Shown here: in pieces, positions 47,390-60,430 of the stretch
Numbering within the stretch: position 1 is the stretch's first letter
Layout of the letters: each line of letters opens with the position of its first letter
Translations under genes and position numbers: made by a program
Origin: Welwitschia mirabilis
Lineage: Eukaryota; Gnetophyta; Gnetopsida; Welwitschiales
Reading direction: 5' to 3'
Length of the DNA: 64,000 nt
Assembly (NCBI GenBank): GCA_051453625.1
Contig: JBOZIK010000001.1
Coordinates: 168,534,901 to 168,598,900 of the forward strand
Notes under the pieces: generated by a model
Seen by the model: only the letters and a program-made list of their open reading frames with translations
Told to the model about the DNA's origin: nothing
The model's database searches: none

Positions 47390-48770
47390 TTAACTACAAA
47401 TGGACTTCAAAATCAAGCATCACACTAATCAGTAAACAAAAATAAATTATGAAAGCTTAGTAAGGTATTTACTCAAAGTTATTTCATTGATTATAAAGAA
47501 ATGTTTACTTCCTTAGCAAAAATAAACACTATTTGGATCTTATTGTGAATTCTTAAGAATTATAATTGACTGTTATATCAATTAGATATAGAATACCTTT
47601 CTTATGATCATTTCTCCAGGTCATTCAGAAGCTAGAAAATCAAATCTTATCTATAAACTTAAAAGATCTATCTATGATTTACAATAATCTCTACATGCAT
47701 GGTATTTAAGACTTAGTGTAAATTTATTGAATGTTAGTTTCTCTAAAATCTTAACTAACTCATCCATGTTTTTTAAAAGAAAGAGCTACAATCACATTGA
47801 TTATTTTAGTTTATGTTAATTATATTGTTATTACTAGTGATGATAAAGAAGGAATTTTAAATTTTAAAAATTCTTTCTCATAATATTATAATATCAAAGA
47901 TCTTGGTCATGTAAAACATGTTTTCAGCATTGGGATTGTAACCTCAAATAAAGGAAATCATAGAGGCTAAAAAAGATATGCTGTTAACATTTTGAAAGAA
48001 AGGGAAAAAATGGCAGTTATACTAGTAAAAGCTCCCATCGATGTTAATCATGAAATTAATATGACTTAAGGTAAACCTCTCAAGGATATTATTTAATTTT
48101 AGAGAATAGTTTGAAATCTCATTGATTTTACTACTAACAAACTAGATATTGCATATGTTGTCAGTTGTAAAAGTTTATATATACATGTTCAAATAACTCA
48201 ACATATGAAAGCTATTAGTAAAATCTTTAAGTAATAAAATATTCACCTAGCAATGGAATTTGGTTTAAAATATAAGGTAATCATGAGATTTTTAGTTATT
48301 TTGATGTTAATTAGATTGGTAGTCACTTAGACTGATGATCTGTAATGGGATATTATACATTTATTTGAGGTAATCTCATTATTTAAAAGAAGGAAAAAAG
48401 ACATTATGATAGGATCTTTTACAGGAGCTTAATATAAATCCATAAATTTATATGGTTAAATCTTTTTTTAAATATATAAAAATAAAGATAAGAAAATTAG
48501 TTAAAATGTTTTGTAATAAATAAATAACTATCAATACTACTTATAACCCAGTCTTGCATGAAATAAGAAAGAATATATAAGTGGATTATTACTTAATGTG
48601 AGAAAAGGTCCAAACAAAAATTATTTGTACACCATACATTTATAGTAGAAATTAGCTTGTAGATATTTGTACTGAATCTTTATTGAATACTATAACGTTA
48701 CAAATCTTATCTAAGTTGAACTCTATTTACATTTGTGATTCAAATTAAAGGGTAGCATTATGAACAACTA
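47390..48770 (+). pseudogene. Copia-2 reverse transcriptase and RNase H remnant
   Basis: After the Copia-1 insert, plus-strand text resumes with a degraded YKWTSK region and then ISLIDYKEMFTSLAKINTI (the YGIDYxETFAPVAKxNT step). The catalytic box at 47812-47823 reads YVNY, followed by IVITSDDKEGI and YNIKDLGHVKHVF. The connection has APIDVNHEINM and DIAYVVSCKSLYIH. RNase H and tail text run to about 48740, ending in a purine tract. The catalytic Asp pair is lost and many stops are present. Confidence 0.75.
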
Positions 48771-49005
48771 GTTAAGATAAACATCATTCCTAATGTTAAT
48801 GTTATAGCTAATTGCATGAAATCCTACAAGTTATGTTTTAATAGTATCTAGCTAACATTACACTTCTTTAAATATATTTATAATAGTAATAATTGAGTCT
48901 ACTTATGTGAAAATTATATTTATATATTTTTATCTAAGAGGAGAAACATCAACAAAGAATTAATTCATTTTATATAATTTTATTATTTATTTTCTTTCAC
49001 ACAAA
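48742..49005 (+). repeat. Copia-2 polypurine tract and probable 3' LTR
   Basis: aaattaaagggtagc (48742-48756) resembles a decayed ggggagtg-type purine tract. The following ~240 bases share the taagaggagaaacatcaaca region with the segment before 40290. Limits are approximate because both copies are strongly mutated. Confidence 0.5.
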
Positions 49006-50435
49006 CATAAAATAAAAATCTTAGCTTATAAGTAATAATTTTGCTTAACTAGCTATTCTCTTTTGCCATTGATGAAGTAAAACTCACCTATCTATAGTTA
49101 TGGATCTTAAATTGGTAGAGGTAAAGGAAAGTTTGCTATCATTACATCTAGTTTTGTCTTTGTCACCTCTCAATTTCAATCTATAAAAGTAAAATTCACA
49201 ACCATAGTCCAATTCACTTTATCTTTAAAACTCAAAAGCATCTTAAGGATATGGAGAAGACTTTAATATATAAAGGATGGGTCTTCTCAATAATGATAAG
49301 TCATATCACCATCATAATTAAGCCCCTTGTCATAGTCACTCATGCATTCATAGTTAATGTTTAAAAAATCATAAACATTGGCTTAGTAAAAGTGGTTTAC
49401 ATGCAGGGTAGCCTTTACCCTTAACATTTATGGAGACCTTCACTTCCTAACCTATTCTTCAGCATTTACAACATATAAAGCAAACTCTAGCTTCTTAAGC
49501 CTTTTATTTAGCTCAAATAATGCAACAAACATCTAAAAACTTATAAGGAGGAAATGGAAACATAGGTCTTCCTGGTAAAGCAACTTAAAGCCTTAAGTTA
49601 TAAGGGCATCTCTTCTATTTTTTAGGTGAAAGTCAATCTTGTTAATATTGTCTCGACCCTCTTCCTTTTAAAAGTCTTTATAATTAACCATTATAAGATC
49701 ATCAAAAACTTTTATTTTAATCTTTAAATCTTAAGATTATTATATTGTAGGTGATTTCTAATAGTTGCCATGACCCTTTTTTTGTGATTTTTATGTTTAA
49801 ATTCATACATTTCTATGATTTGCAAAAACATTTTCTAATATAATGCAACACAGTTTATTCCTATTGTGTTATTAATGATTTTATAGAATAAAATATTTTT
49901 AGTAGCCTTTTCAAGTACCTACATAGATCCTATGATTATTGATATTGAATTAGGTATTAACTAAGTCAATAATAGTTGATTTGATGTTTAATTATATAAG
50001 AGCTATGAAAAATTCTCTATATTATTCTTAAATCCATGAATCCATAAAATCTTTAAAAGCTTATAAAAATGATGGACCTTTCAAATGTGATGTTAACAAA
50101 TATAGCACTTATCCTAGTTTGAAGTAGTAGTTAAGTAATTACTATAATTAAAAAATCTTGAATAATGCTTAAAAGAAAATACAAGATCAAAATTAACTGT
50201 TATGTGGTCAAAGACCAAATAAAAAAGAAGTTTTTTTAAGATGGAATAATCATAGAAGACATTAAACATCAACATGATCATGCGACATCAGCAAACTTAG
50301 AGAGGAAAAAGGTCTCATACTAAATCCTTTATAGACATCAAAACCCTAACATTTTCGCTTTCTTTACATAGTTATTATTTCCTCTTTTTCTATAATTCAT
50401 AGACATAATACCTCATCTTTTAGATCTTGTTCTTC
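49006..50435. other. Unassigned stretch left of the CT repeat
   Basis: No coding or element signature is recognised on either strand. The stretch ends at a 100-N gap. Confidence 0.4.
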
Positions 50436-50535
50436 NNNNNNNNNNNNNNNNNNNNNNNNNNNNNNNNNNNNNNNNNNNNNNNNNNNNNNNNNNNNNNNNN
50501 NNNNNNNNNNNNNNNNNNNNNNNNNNNNNNNNNNN

Positions 50536-50592
<57 letters not shown>

Positions 50593-50620
50593 CTCTCTCT
50601 CTCTCTCTCTTTCTTTCTTT
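50536..50620. repeat. CT microsatellite at a gap edge
   Basis: More than 35 CT dinucleotides, interrupted once by ctttttct and ending in ctttctttcttt. It directly adjoins the 50436-50535 gap, so its true length is unknown. Arg/Glu- and Ser/Leu-rich open frames across it are artefacts. Confidence 0.95.
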
Positions 50621-51135
50621 ATTCATTGCAAACTCTGAAAAATGATTGTATAAACACTCATAAGCAATTTTATATAAGTAAACTTTATAACTCGTCATCT
50701 AATGGAATCATCTCGAAACATCTTTTCATGGCTTACAAACCTTTAGAAATGTCATTCTTTTTATTTTGTGTATTTCTAATTAAAGACATGCCACTAATTT
50801 TAAATTTGAAATATTCTTCAAGGAAACATTTACATGGTTAAGTCATGAAGCAGTACCCCTATAAGTTTATGGAGTTGTACTATCTGAGTAAGTGATGCAT
50901 TTCTTGGCCTTCTAATTGGGTTTCCTTCATTTTTTAAGGTTATTAAAGAATAAAAAATTTAGTTATTTATTTTTAAGAATTAAAACAAAAAATATTTTCA
51001 CCACTTTTGAATGCACATGCTATAAAGAATAAAATAGCACATTTTGATTTCATTCTAGAATTATACTTTTATCTAGGCTTTGTAAATTATTTGATAATAA
51101 AGTAAGTTATGTCCAAATGGATTCCTTCATAAAAC
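50621..51135. other. Unassigned stretch
   Basis: A 71-codon open segment at 50626-50841 has no recognisable family and lacks support. Nothing else is seen. Confidence 0.4.
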
Positions 51136-51139
51136 CCAT

Positions 51140-51950
51140 TTAGTTTTTACATTTATTTTTAAAATCTTTGTATTTTAGTGTTAATAATTACATATTAGAT
51201 TTCTTAAGAATGCATATTAAGTTGACCACATCAGTATCTTTTATTACCCTTGGTCTATTTCTCATTCTAATACTATCTACATTTATGTCAAATCTCTATG
51301 TCTATTGTAATTAGTTAAACCTATTTTCTCTCTTTATTAGAACCTAAAATTAATAGGAAATTTGAAAAGTCACTTTATGTGATGTTCTAGAGAAACTAGC
51401 CTCTTTAGATCTCTTTTCAAAATCCTTGCATTTTTATGTTAATAATTTTGCATTGAATTTCATAAGAAATTCTTCTGAGTATAACTAAATCAATCTCTTT
51501 TATTTTCCACAACATCTTTCTCATTCTTATACTATTTGCATCCATGTTAGATTTTTATGTTCATGGTAATGAAATAAAGGTGTTTTATCTCTTTATTGCA
51601 AGATATAGTTAAAAGGAATGTTAAATATCTATGTTATGTTTAGTATTCTAGGAAATTAACTAGTAGATATTGATTTCTCATAAATAATAAAATCATAATG
51701 ATAACTTTACATAAATGCAAATAATGTTATGGTAAGCTTTTTAAGGAATTCCTATGAGTTAGTTCAAATCAATTCTTCCATTTTCTTTGGCACCTTTCTC
51801 ATTCTTGTATCATATGCATTCATGTTAAACATTTATGTTTATAGTAATGGAATAAACTTTTTCAACCTTTATGGTAGAATCTAGAATTGAGATGGAAGCT
51901 AAAAAGTTACATTATGCCTAATTTATCAGATAATTCAACCATTGAGCATT
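51140..51950. repeat. Three-copy tandem repeat, about 268 bp
   Basis: The landmark ctcattct occurs at 51261, 51530 and 51798, so the period is 269 then 268. Each unit also carries a ttgtatttt/ttgcattttta-like start, ttaataattwcat, taagaatt/gaatgc, catttatgt/catgttaga and a ggaaatt/agttac-like end. Units differ at many sites but keep order and length. No frame is conserved. Confidence 0.75.
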
Positions 51951-54200
51951 AGTTTCTCACCTAAAATTAGATAGTGATGATATATTTTCATGAATTTGAT
52001 TTTGATATGTGGGTTTTAATTTTTTTTTTTCTTTTTAATATATAGTTATGATGATTCACTTTTTTTAACTAAGTTTTAGCAACACTTGAAGAAATTATTG
52101 AAACAATATTTCATCTAAAGGAAAAAGAAGTTTTGATGTAAAAAGTAAACATGTTATTGAATATTTCACATTTTGTGATCTATTTCACTTAGTTAATGTT
52201 ACTCTAGGATATTTCATAAATTGATCTAGGAAATTTTTTAAATGTACATTAATCCTACCTAATAGAACCTACGGATCTTTTTGAAAATAATAAAATAGTA
52301 TTTTAGTTTTTAATTTCTATTTTAAGATGATAAGATGTAAATGTTTACACTATTGGAGATTTCATGTGAAAGTAATTAATAAGGAGGTTAAAAATATGTT
52401 AAAGTAATTAATATTTTAGAATATATTGATGATGGACTTTAAGTAACATCTACATGCTTACATGTGTAATAATACATTTACAGTAATTCAAACATAATAG
52501 TTTCCTCCTATAGAATGTAGTAAGTGGTTCTTAATTTATCACATATCTATTACATGTGAGACATCAACGTCAATGGCTAGTTCATAGATTAGCAAGGGTC
52601 ACCTATGTGTTTTCATTAGATCAAGCTAAGACATGACCCTAATAAATTCAATATTATTTTTCATAAATTCCATTTACTTATTTATTTAAAAAAATTATTA
52701 CGTAATGTGAATGGGATGATAATTCAATTAATGGAACACTTGATATTCATTTAGGACAATATGCGCTTGAATCTTTAGATATCATACTTGGCATAATAGT
52801 AGGTAATAGGTGTAGTTAAATTATTTGTTTTGGTCACGATAGTGGTTGTACTTCAAAGGAAGTTTAATCACTAAAAGTTTCAAATTCAACACGCCTCCCA
52901 TTTTATTTCATGATGTCAATGGAATGGTATTCTAACTAATTAAACAGTTACCATCATTCAAGAGAACATATTTTTAAACTTTCAATGTCCTAATTAACAT
53001 ATTATAAGATCTTACCATAATTAAAAAATTTATTTGAGGGATTATGATGGATAGACTTTCAAGGTAAGTAACAGTAGCAAAAAAAAAATTCAAGTTTGAC
53101 ATCCTTTAATTTTTTTACATGATGTTAGTTTAATTTAAATTATTAATAGAAGCTATTTAGATTTGTAGATCATCTTTATATAATCATCCCTCTCATATCT
53201 AGTACAATTTCTTCTATTGGATTTTACTGGATTTAATGCATTATCAAATTTAGAAAATACTTAATAGTTTTGAAGAAAAAATGGAAAGAACTAGAACTCA
53301 AACAAAAAAAAAAAAAATTTAAATGTTACCTTAGTTTATAATTTGTTTCTCTTGTGTGTTCTCTCTTATGATCTATCTCTTAAATTATTTTATTTTCTAC
53401 TCTAAATCTTTATAACTCTTTTTCATTATAAGTCATGCTTTTTAAAACTTTGAAGATGTTTTCAAATAATTTATTCAATAAAATTTTTAGATTCATTTTA
53501 AAGATTTTAAAAGATTTTGTAAAATTTAGTTTGTTTAAATATAGAAAAGAAATGAAGTTTTGAAGAAGGAATAAATTCTATTGATTAATAGACAGATTAA
53601 ATTTAAAGAGTAATTTTACCTATTACATTTGAGATGAGAAAGAGTATTTTGTATTATGTACTATAAAAAATGTTTTTCATAATGACGTATTATTCTATTC
53701 ATAATTTTAAATCATAATTTTATCTCTTAAATCCAATAATTAAGAAATTTTTAATAATTTTATATCACCTATCCTGTTTGAGAGGTTATCATGTTTACTT
53801 ATAGAAATGGAGTTAGTAGAATTAGTTTAGGTATGATCTTTCAGAGTATTGTCTTTGATAAGGATAACTATACTTATATAAACAAAATCATTGAATATTA
53901 TACTTCATCCATGCTTTTGATGTAAAAATTATACTAAACTAACTTTTTATATGTGTTTACTTGAAAAAGAAAAAGCATAGGTATATCTTATTATATTTGA
54001 ACTTAAGATATAAGCACATGTCTATCCTTTAAGATGTTTTTGTAAACTATTAATGTAGATACTTTTATATTCATTATTAGAACAAAATTTGTCTTTTTGC
54101 TTTAGGATAGCCCCATATGTACGATATGCTACGATATGCTTCATGTATGCTTCATGTGCTCCAATAGTAGGTAGTCAGGCCAAATAGCTCTTTGCTAAAG
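51951..54200. other. Unassigned 2.2-kb stretch
   Basis: No coding homology is seen. Near 54119-54165 there is a small tandem pattern, acgatatgct repeated, then ttcatgtatgc and ttcatgtgct. Confidence 0.4.
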
Positions 54201-55739
54201 TATCAAAAGGCAATTAGGTTATCAAATCATAAAAGAGTTGAGGTTTACATAATTATGATATTTAGTTTCATTTTTCGAAAAGGTAATAAATGACACTCGT
54301 TCAATTATCTGAAGATGTAGAAGCATGAGAGGAGTTGAAAGTGTGACTTGAAATGGTAATGTAATAAAGGTATTTTTCTCCAATATAATAATAAATTTCT
54401 TTATAGGGGACATTCAACTTGAAACTTTTAATATCCATACTTCCCCTCGAACTAAAACCACTACAATCATCTAAATAAATTATTTAATTACACATTGGAC
54501 CTTATAGTATGCCATTAGATCATCCAAGTATTTAAATCCATAGCCTCTTGAATGGAAGAGAAGTGTCCCACTAGTTGAACTAGCATTCCATTGATAATAA
54601 ACCACCTTCCATCATGAGTTAAGTATTAAACTCTTAAAGATGCTTTAGTTATAGCTTCCATAAATGAAATGTTTAGTAAATATTGATCATTTAACTTATC
54701 TTTTGCAATATTGATTTGATGTAGCTATGGAGTTGATGTTCTTCCTCTCCTTTACTTAATTTATAATGGATTGTACTTTAGATTTGATATAATACTACAT
54801 TCTTTTTGGGGTCCGATACCCCCTCAATAATTGACCACTATATAAGAAAATATTTTATATATATATATATAAATATATATATATAATATTCACAATGTGA
54901 TTAAACTTTTACATGTAATATAAAGAGTATTATTTATACATATCCAGTAATAAAAATAAGTAATACAACCTCCACTATAAGACACATACATACCATTCTA
55001 ACTTAATGTCCAAAAGAAAGAGGAGGAAAAAGAAGAAGTTTTAAAATAAGAACAAAAAATAAAGAAAAAAAGAAAATAAAAATACTTGTAAATCTTTTCA
55101 AAGGATAAAGGTCACTTAAACTAATCAAATTTTCTTGGAGTATGCTTGCTTTCATATTTTTACTTCCATAAATGCAACCATATATTTCTATGATTTAAAT
55201 TAAAAATAAATATAACATAAAAATTCATAAAAAGGAGAGACGTGGGTTTACTTTAGGAAGAACCTTCAAGGTAAAAAAGCCTTGCAAAACTTGTTTTTAA
55301 ACCACTAATAACATAGCTTTAAAGATTAAATCTTAGTGATAGTTACAATATATTCCTTGGAAGCAAAGGAATTGATGATCTACTAAGAAGAGAGATAATG
55401 ATAAATAGCTTATAGATAATTAATAATACAATGAAACATTTCTCAAATGATTTACATACTAGCTAGGGTTATAAATATAGGTTGTTCTACTTTTAGATAA
55501 CATCATAAAATAGAATGTGATAGGTAGAATGGGAGTAATGGTTTAAATTTTTATATATAGGTTTTCTATTTTTAGATAACCTCATGATAAAAAATGATAT
55601 ATGGGATGGGAGTTATGAAATAAAAGAATCAAGAAGTCATGTATCAAGAAATTTTTACTTACAACCATATACCTTACATTCCTTTAGTTATATCTACATT
55701 TCTTTCTTTTTAAGGTAAAGCTACCTTAAACCTTAATGA
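54201..55739. other. Unassigned stretch with AT microsatellite
   Basis: It contains an AT run at 54854-54888 and a small hairpin-like ggggtccgatacccc at 54810-54824. It may include the 3' LTR of Copia-3, but no matching LTR partner was found. A 63-codon minus-strand open segment (54413-54222) is not recognised. Confidence 0.4.
54854..54888. repeat. AT microsatellite
   Basis: Two runs of (ta)n are separated by a short aaa interruption. Confidence 0.9.
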
Positions 55740-55799
55740 CTAGTCTAGGTATTTTTGGGAAATCAAGTTTCAATAGAATGAAGCATTGATCAACATCAT

Positions 55800-57200
55800 T
55801 AAAATTTTTAGTAGGATTTAACTATATAAGGATGTAAGCAAAATTTTCTTCTGTATTAATCTTTTATAAAAGAATTACTCTCTTTTTATTTTTCTTCCAT
55901 ATTTGGTGGTACTTTCTCTTAATGTGCTTCATCCAGTTGTGAAATATATGATTCTTGAATATGTTGATAGTGCTTTAGTTAACACAACCAATTTTCATAG
56001 TAGTATTATTAATTTTAAGTTTACTTACCAACCTTTGAAGTTAGATTGCTTCTTTACATGCTAGACTAGTAACAAAATATTTAAATTTAGTAGTGGATGC
56101 AATACAAGATTATTTTTTTACTCTTCTAAGAAATGGCTTTACCAAATAATTGAAATACACATCCACTTGTAAATTCCTTCATGTCAAGATTACTATCCTA
56201 ATTTACATTTCCAAATACATGAAATTCAATTTAATAATTCAGGTAATAAAACCTATAGTTCAGAGTAAAACATAGGTACTATAAGACTCTTTTTTCTATA
56301 ATCCAATGTTGTTTTCCTAGTTGTTACACTATACCTATTAATTTTCTCAAAAATGTAGGAAATATTAGGTTTAGTATAGATTATTGCATACATTGAATTG
56401 TCAAAAACACTAGCATAAGGATTTTTTCCCATGAGCTCTTTATCTTATTTTTTCTTAGGGCATTATTCATTTGAAAGATTTATTCTAGATTCATAAGGAG
56501 TGGATACAAACTCACAGTCATCATATTATATTTCTTTAAGCTATTTTTAACTTATGCAAATTATCAAAATCAAAATCCTTTTATTATCATCATCTCTTTT
56601 AATCTCTATGCCTAAAATTTTTTATCTAACATTAAGATCCTTCATATCAAATTTAAAGTACATATGAAGTTCTATCTCTAAACTTTATGTCTTTAATTTT
56701 TTCTATTAACATGTTAGCAATATATAGTAGCAAAATAATATGTTTTTCATTCATGATTTTGACACAAGATTTTTTTAATGCTTCTAATGAATCCAAGATT
56801 TAACATGTAGTTAGTAAACATTTTATTACACATCCTTCATGCTTGTTTAAGTCCAAATAATGATTTTAGTAATTTTTGCATCATATGCTCTCTTTTATTT
56901 TTATTTAATAACCTTCAAGCATATATGTTTCCTTCTCAAGATAATCATTGATGAATTCTATTTTACATTCATTTATTTAACTTTAAGATTATAAACAACT
57001 ATGATGAATATCAATGATAATCTTATAGATGTTAACTTAACCACTAGAATAAAAATCCATCATAATCAATGCCCTTTTTCTGAGAATATTCTTTAACCAT
57101 AAGATGAGTTTTATTTTGATCTCTAGAGTCTATATTGTATACCCATTTACATCTAATTAGCTTTCTATTAAGAGGATGTTTTAGTTTTATGTATAGATAA
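55800..57200 (-). pseudogene. Copia-3 reverse transcriptase and RNase H remnant
   Basis: RT text starts near 57170 (KWVYNIDSRDQNKTHLMVKE, KKGIDYD), followed by KLLKSLFGLKQA near 56890. The catalytic box at 56710-56724 reads YIAN rather than YVDD. Next come FDMKDLN, FVSTPYESRINLS and NPYASVFDNSMYAIIYTKPN, then TSGCVFQLFGKAIS and the RNase H end (KIGCVN, FKNHIFHNWMKHI, KINTEENFAYIL) near 55985-55805. The succession of motifs is complete, but stops and frameshifts abound. It is inactive. Confidence 0.8.
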
Positions 57201-57639
57201 CATTTCAACATCCATTATTATCTCTATTTTTTTTTTAATGCATAGATGAATATACTTCATCATATATTAATGGTTCATCATTTTCAATAAATAATTTATA
57301 CTCTTTTAAATTTTAAGGTAATTTCCTTATGAAGCTTAATAATACTAGTGGTGTAACTTTATTTTGTTATTCTAAAGTTATATATTAACTTAAAGTATTT
57401 TCTTCCTCTTCACTAGATTCCTCCTCTAAACTTTACTATTATCACCTTCTTCACTTAGGGAAATGTTCGAGGGTGGATGATGTTTAGAAATTTGTTTATT
57501 AATACTAATTGGTACATATTTAAAAGTTACATCATGTGAAGATGTTTCCTTCATACATCACATTTTTCTCTAAATATAATATCTCAATTATAGATAATCA
57601 TTTTAATTTCTAGGTTATATGAGTTATAGGCTTTAACAC

Positions 57640-58600
57640 CATAATCATAACTCAGAAGAATACACTTAACAAACTTAAAGTCTATTTTGATCTAACTATC
57701 TTTGAAACATGTATAAATGCTTCATAATCAAAAACTTTTAGATAACTTAAAGTGATGGATTTACTACTTTAAATTTCTTCTAAAATCTTTTCACTAAGTA
57801 CAAATGAAGAAAATATATTAATAAGGTAACATGTAAGCATTATGACTTCATCCTAGAAATAATTGTCAAGACTAGATTCATAAAGCATGCATTTAGTACA
57901 TGTCATCAATGTCCTATTGAAGTGTTTTGTAATTTTTTTATTCTCAGGAGTTTCCAAGATGGTATTTTATCTTTGTATGTCATGCTCTTTACAAATGATT
58001 TCAAATCATTTAAGAAACATTCAAAATCATTGTCAGTTCTAAGAATCTTGCTTTCTTTTTAGATTAACCCTCAACAAAATTTTAAATTTTTTAAAATTTT
58101 AAAATAATAAAATTTATATTTAATCTAACTTTTTTTTTAAAAAATTTAATTATATGAGAAACATAACATAGCACCCCCAAGAGAACATTATTTTATGTCC
58201 TTAACTTGTTCACATACATTACTATGTGCTAATTCTAAGACTTCTTGAAAATGAGCATTACTTTCTAAAAACTAAGATGCTTCTATTTGCCATGTAAATA
58301 ATGATAAGCAAATTCCAAGGAATATTTTGAAAGTTTTATTTTATCCTGATTATGAAGTACTTAAATCTCTCTTTCATCAAGGTATCTCATTCCTTTTTTC
58401 CCTAGCTTAATGCTCAAATTAGATTAGAAATGATAAATGAATTTAACTTATATTATTTTTACTTATACAACTTTCCTATTTTAATTCCAAAAGTTAAAGG
58501 ATATTTTCCTTGTATTTTTTAGCATTTATCCCTTTTAAAGATAATACTTGAACTTGTATCATCCAATTTACTTGTAAACAAAAGATTTTTAGTAAGTAAT
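57640..58600 (-). pseudogene. Copia-3 pre-integrase and integrase remnant
   Basis: Near 58590 the sequence reads VRHIPLLTKNLL, then LDDTSSSIIFKRDKC, matching the copia GAG-pre-integrase domain. Further left are integrase core pieces: TPENKKITKHFNRTLM (normally TPQQNGVAERMNRTLL) and ITLSYLKVFDYEAFIHVSK. The region would bind and join cDNA ends. Catalytic residues cannot be followed because of frame changes. Confidence 0.65.
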
Positions 58601-58739
58601 GGAATATGACATACACTAAAAATTAATTTAATTATTTTCTAATTAAATTAAGTTATTACTTTTTGAAACTATATCCCACATTTTATATGCTTTAATTTCT
58701 AAAATTATAGTGTTCCAAAACCACTTTGTTATCATGATT

Positions 58740-59263
58740 TGTTAAGTGTAATTAATATATAATTACATGTAACTACTATATAACAAAAGGGTGTGACCCT
58801 TTAATTGTAATATTTTATTCCTTTGTCTCGCTTCTTAAGCCTATGGCATTAGAGAGTGGTGGATAAATTAAATGGATGTAACCAAAGACAATCATGGCTG
58901 ATCCCTAAGGGCCATAGGAAGAGGATAAGATTGTAATCCATGTCTTTATCTTTGATCACTAGTTCAAGGCTAGAACAAGGCATAGAAGACAAATTGTTAT
59001 TATTTTAATAAAGAGATATTCATCTCTAAATGATTAATGTGATATCAAATTCTTTACTCCTTAAGTTCTAATGTGCTTAGGTTTTTATGCACATCATGTT
59101 CATACATCTATAAGGACATGAAAAACTTAGTAAAACCCTAATACTGTGCTTACCTTTAAAACTAAGCTCTTCTTTGTAATAGGGATGAAGAATATTTTTG
59201 GAGATATAAAGATTTGATTTTAAAAAATCTTGCTTATGTTTCTAGCTACTTTGTTTCCCAACA
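58740..59263 (+). repeat. Copia-4 5' LTR
   Basis: It is 524 bp with ends tgttaagtg and tttcccaaca. The 3' 190 bases match, on the opposite strand, 46931-47120 and 42152-42310. No matching 3' LTR is present in the remaining window. Confidence 0.7.
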
Positions 59264-59265
59264 AG

Positions 59266-59282
59266 TGATATTAGAGCTATGG
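59266..59282 (+). other. Copia-4 primer-binding site
   Basis: tgatattagagctatgg lies two bases after the LTR end and fits tggtatcagagctatgg with two transitions. Confidence 0.75.
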
Positions 59283-60430
59283 AGGAGATATTGTAGAGTT
59301 CTCTTTAGACATTCTTGAGCTTTAGAGCTTTTTATGGCCTTTTTCGAGTTTTATTTTTAACCCTCCTTAAAGGCTTCTTGGACTTCTTGGTTAGGCTTCT
59401 TTTCTTTTTTTTTTCTAACTTTGTTCTTCTTTTATTCTCCTTTCTTTTTACCATTTTTTAAAAATCATTTTTTTAAAGAAAATATAAAACAATTTTCTTC
59501 AAGAGCATACTTTTTGAGAGGAAATATACTTTAAAGGAGTCATATTTTCTTTCAAGAAAATCATTTTTTTAAGATAGGAATTCTTCATTTAAGGTATATA
59601 TTTTTCTTTAAAAGGAGACTTTAAGTTTTTTGGGTCCTTTTCCTAGAACATTTAATTTTTTACAAAAGTAAATATATTTGTTTTTTGAATAAATACTAAT
59701 TTTCTTAATAAGATAAAAAAAAAATTTCTGGTTTCTGGTTCCTCCACTGCTACTCATGCTTGCCACACTGCCATGCCATTGTTACCCTCCCACTATTGTT
59801 GGCCTTGTCTCCATCTCTCATATGCTATCTCCCACTACCAATTGTGTTTTGCTGCCTTGCCTTTCTCCTAGTTACAGCTAACTGCTCTTCTATTTTATGT
59901 GTTCCTTACCATAGTAAAATGCTTTTAAAACCATAGCCACTACCAAGAGTCTATAAGTTTGTCGTTATTCCATCTTGTCATAAGCCACATCATTGCGCTT
60001 TTGGATACTAGCTTTAGTATTAGACATTATACAACATGTTATTATTGACTATGCTATGATTCCATTTTTCTCAAAGAGATCCAAAGAATAGCCTTCTAAA
60101 ATAGAGCAAGAACAGAATTTTTTTTCATTGCTATAGCACTGTTGCCTACTGAGCATGTCTTCTCTCAGCATGCCTTTATTCCTACTGTAATGTTGTTACT
60201 TACTTAATCAACATTCTTAATAGCTCCACCATCCTACTATAATAACATCCAACTTGTCATGTTTCCTCTGTAGCATCATCACTTATTGTTGTACCTATGC
60301 TTTGCTTAGTGTTCTTCTTACCGCACTACCACACACCTACTTCCCATTATTTGCTAAGTTCACGGTGTTAAAACACAGTGATAGTTGCAACTATATTTCA
60401 TTATTTTACTACTCGTTTTAAATGCTAATA

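Larger units (their letters stand above)
40030..49005 (+). mobile_element. Copia-2: Ty1/copia element split by Copia-1
   Basis: A probable short LTR end and an initiator-Met primer site are followed by gag and integrase text up to about 42150. The same element resumes after 47299 with reverse transcriptase and RNase H, a purine tract and a second LTR-like segment. The text aaga ggagaa..aca..aa aagaa preceding 40290 recurs near 48930-48965, supporting the LTR pair. Outer boundaries are approximate. Without the insert the element is about 3.8 kb. Confidence 0.7.
55740..58600 (-). mobile_element. Copia-3: truncated minus-strand Ty1/copia element
   Basis: From right to left the minus strand gives pre-integrase, integrase, RT and RNase H remnants in copia order. 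No gag, primer site or LTR pair is visible. The right side is cut by the LTR of Copia-4 at 58740. Its text is distinct from Copia-1 and Copia-2. Confidence 0.75.

Noticed and set aside
50420-50698. Arg/Glu- and Ser/Leu-repeat open frames
   Set aside because: They are translations of the CT microsatellite and the N gap.
54810-54824. ggggtccgatacccc hairpin as a terminator or Helitron end
   Set aside because: The stem is only five bases and there is no CTRR end, partner terminus or gene to terminate.
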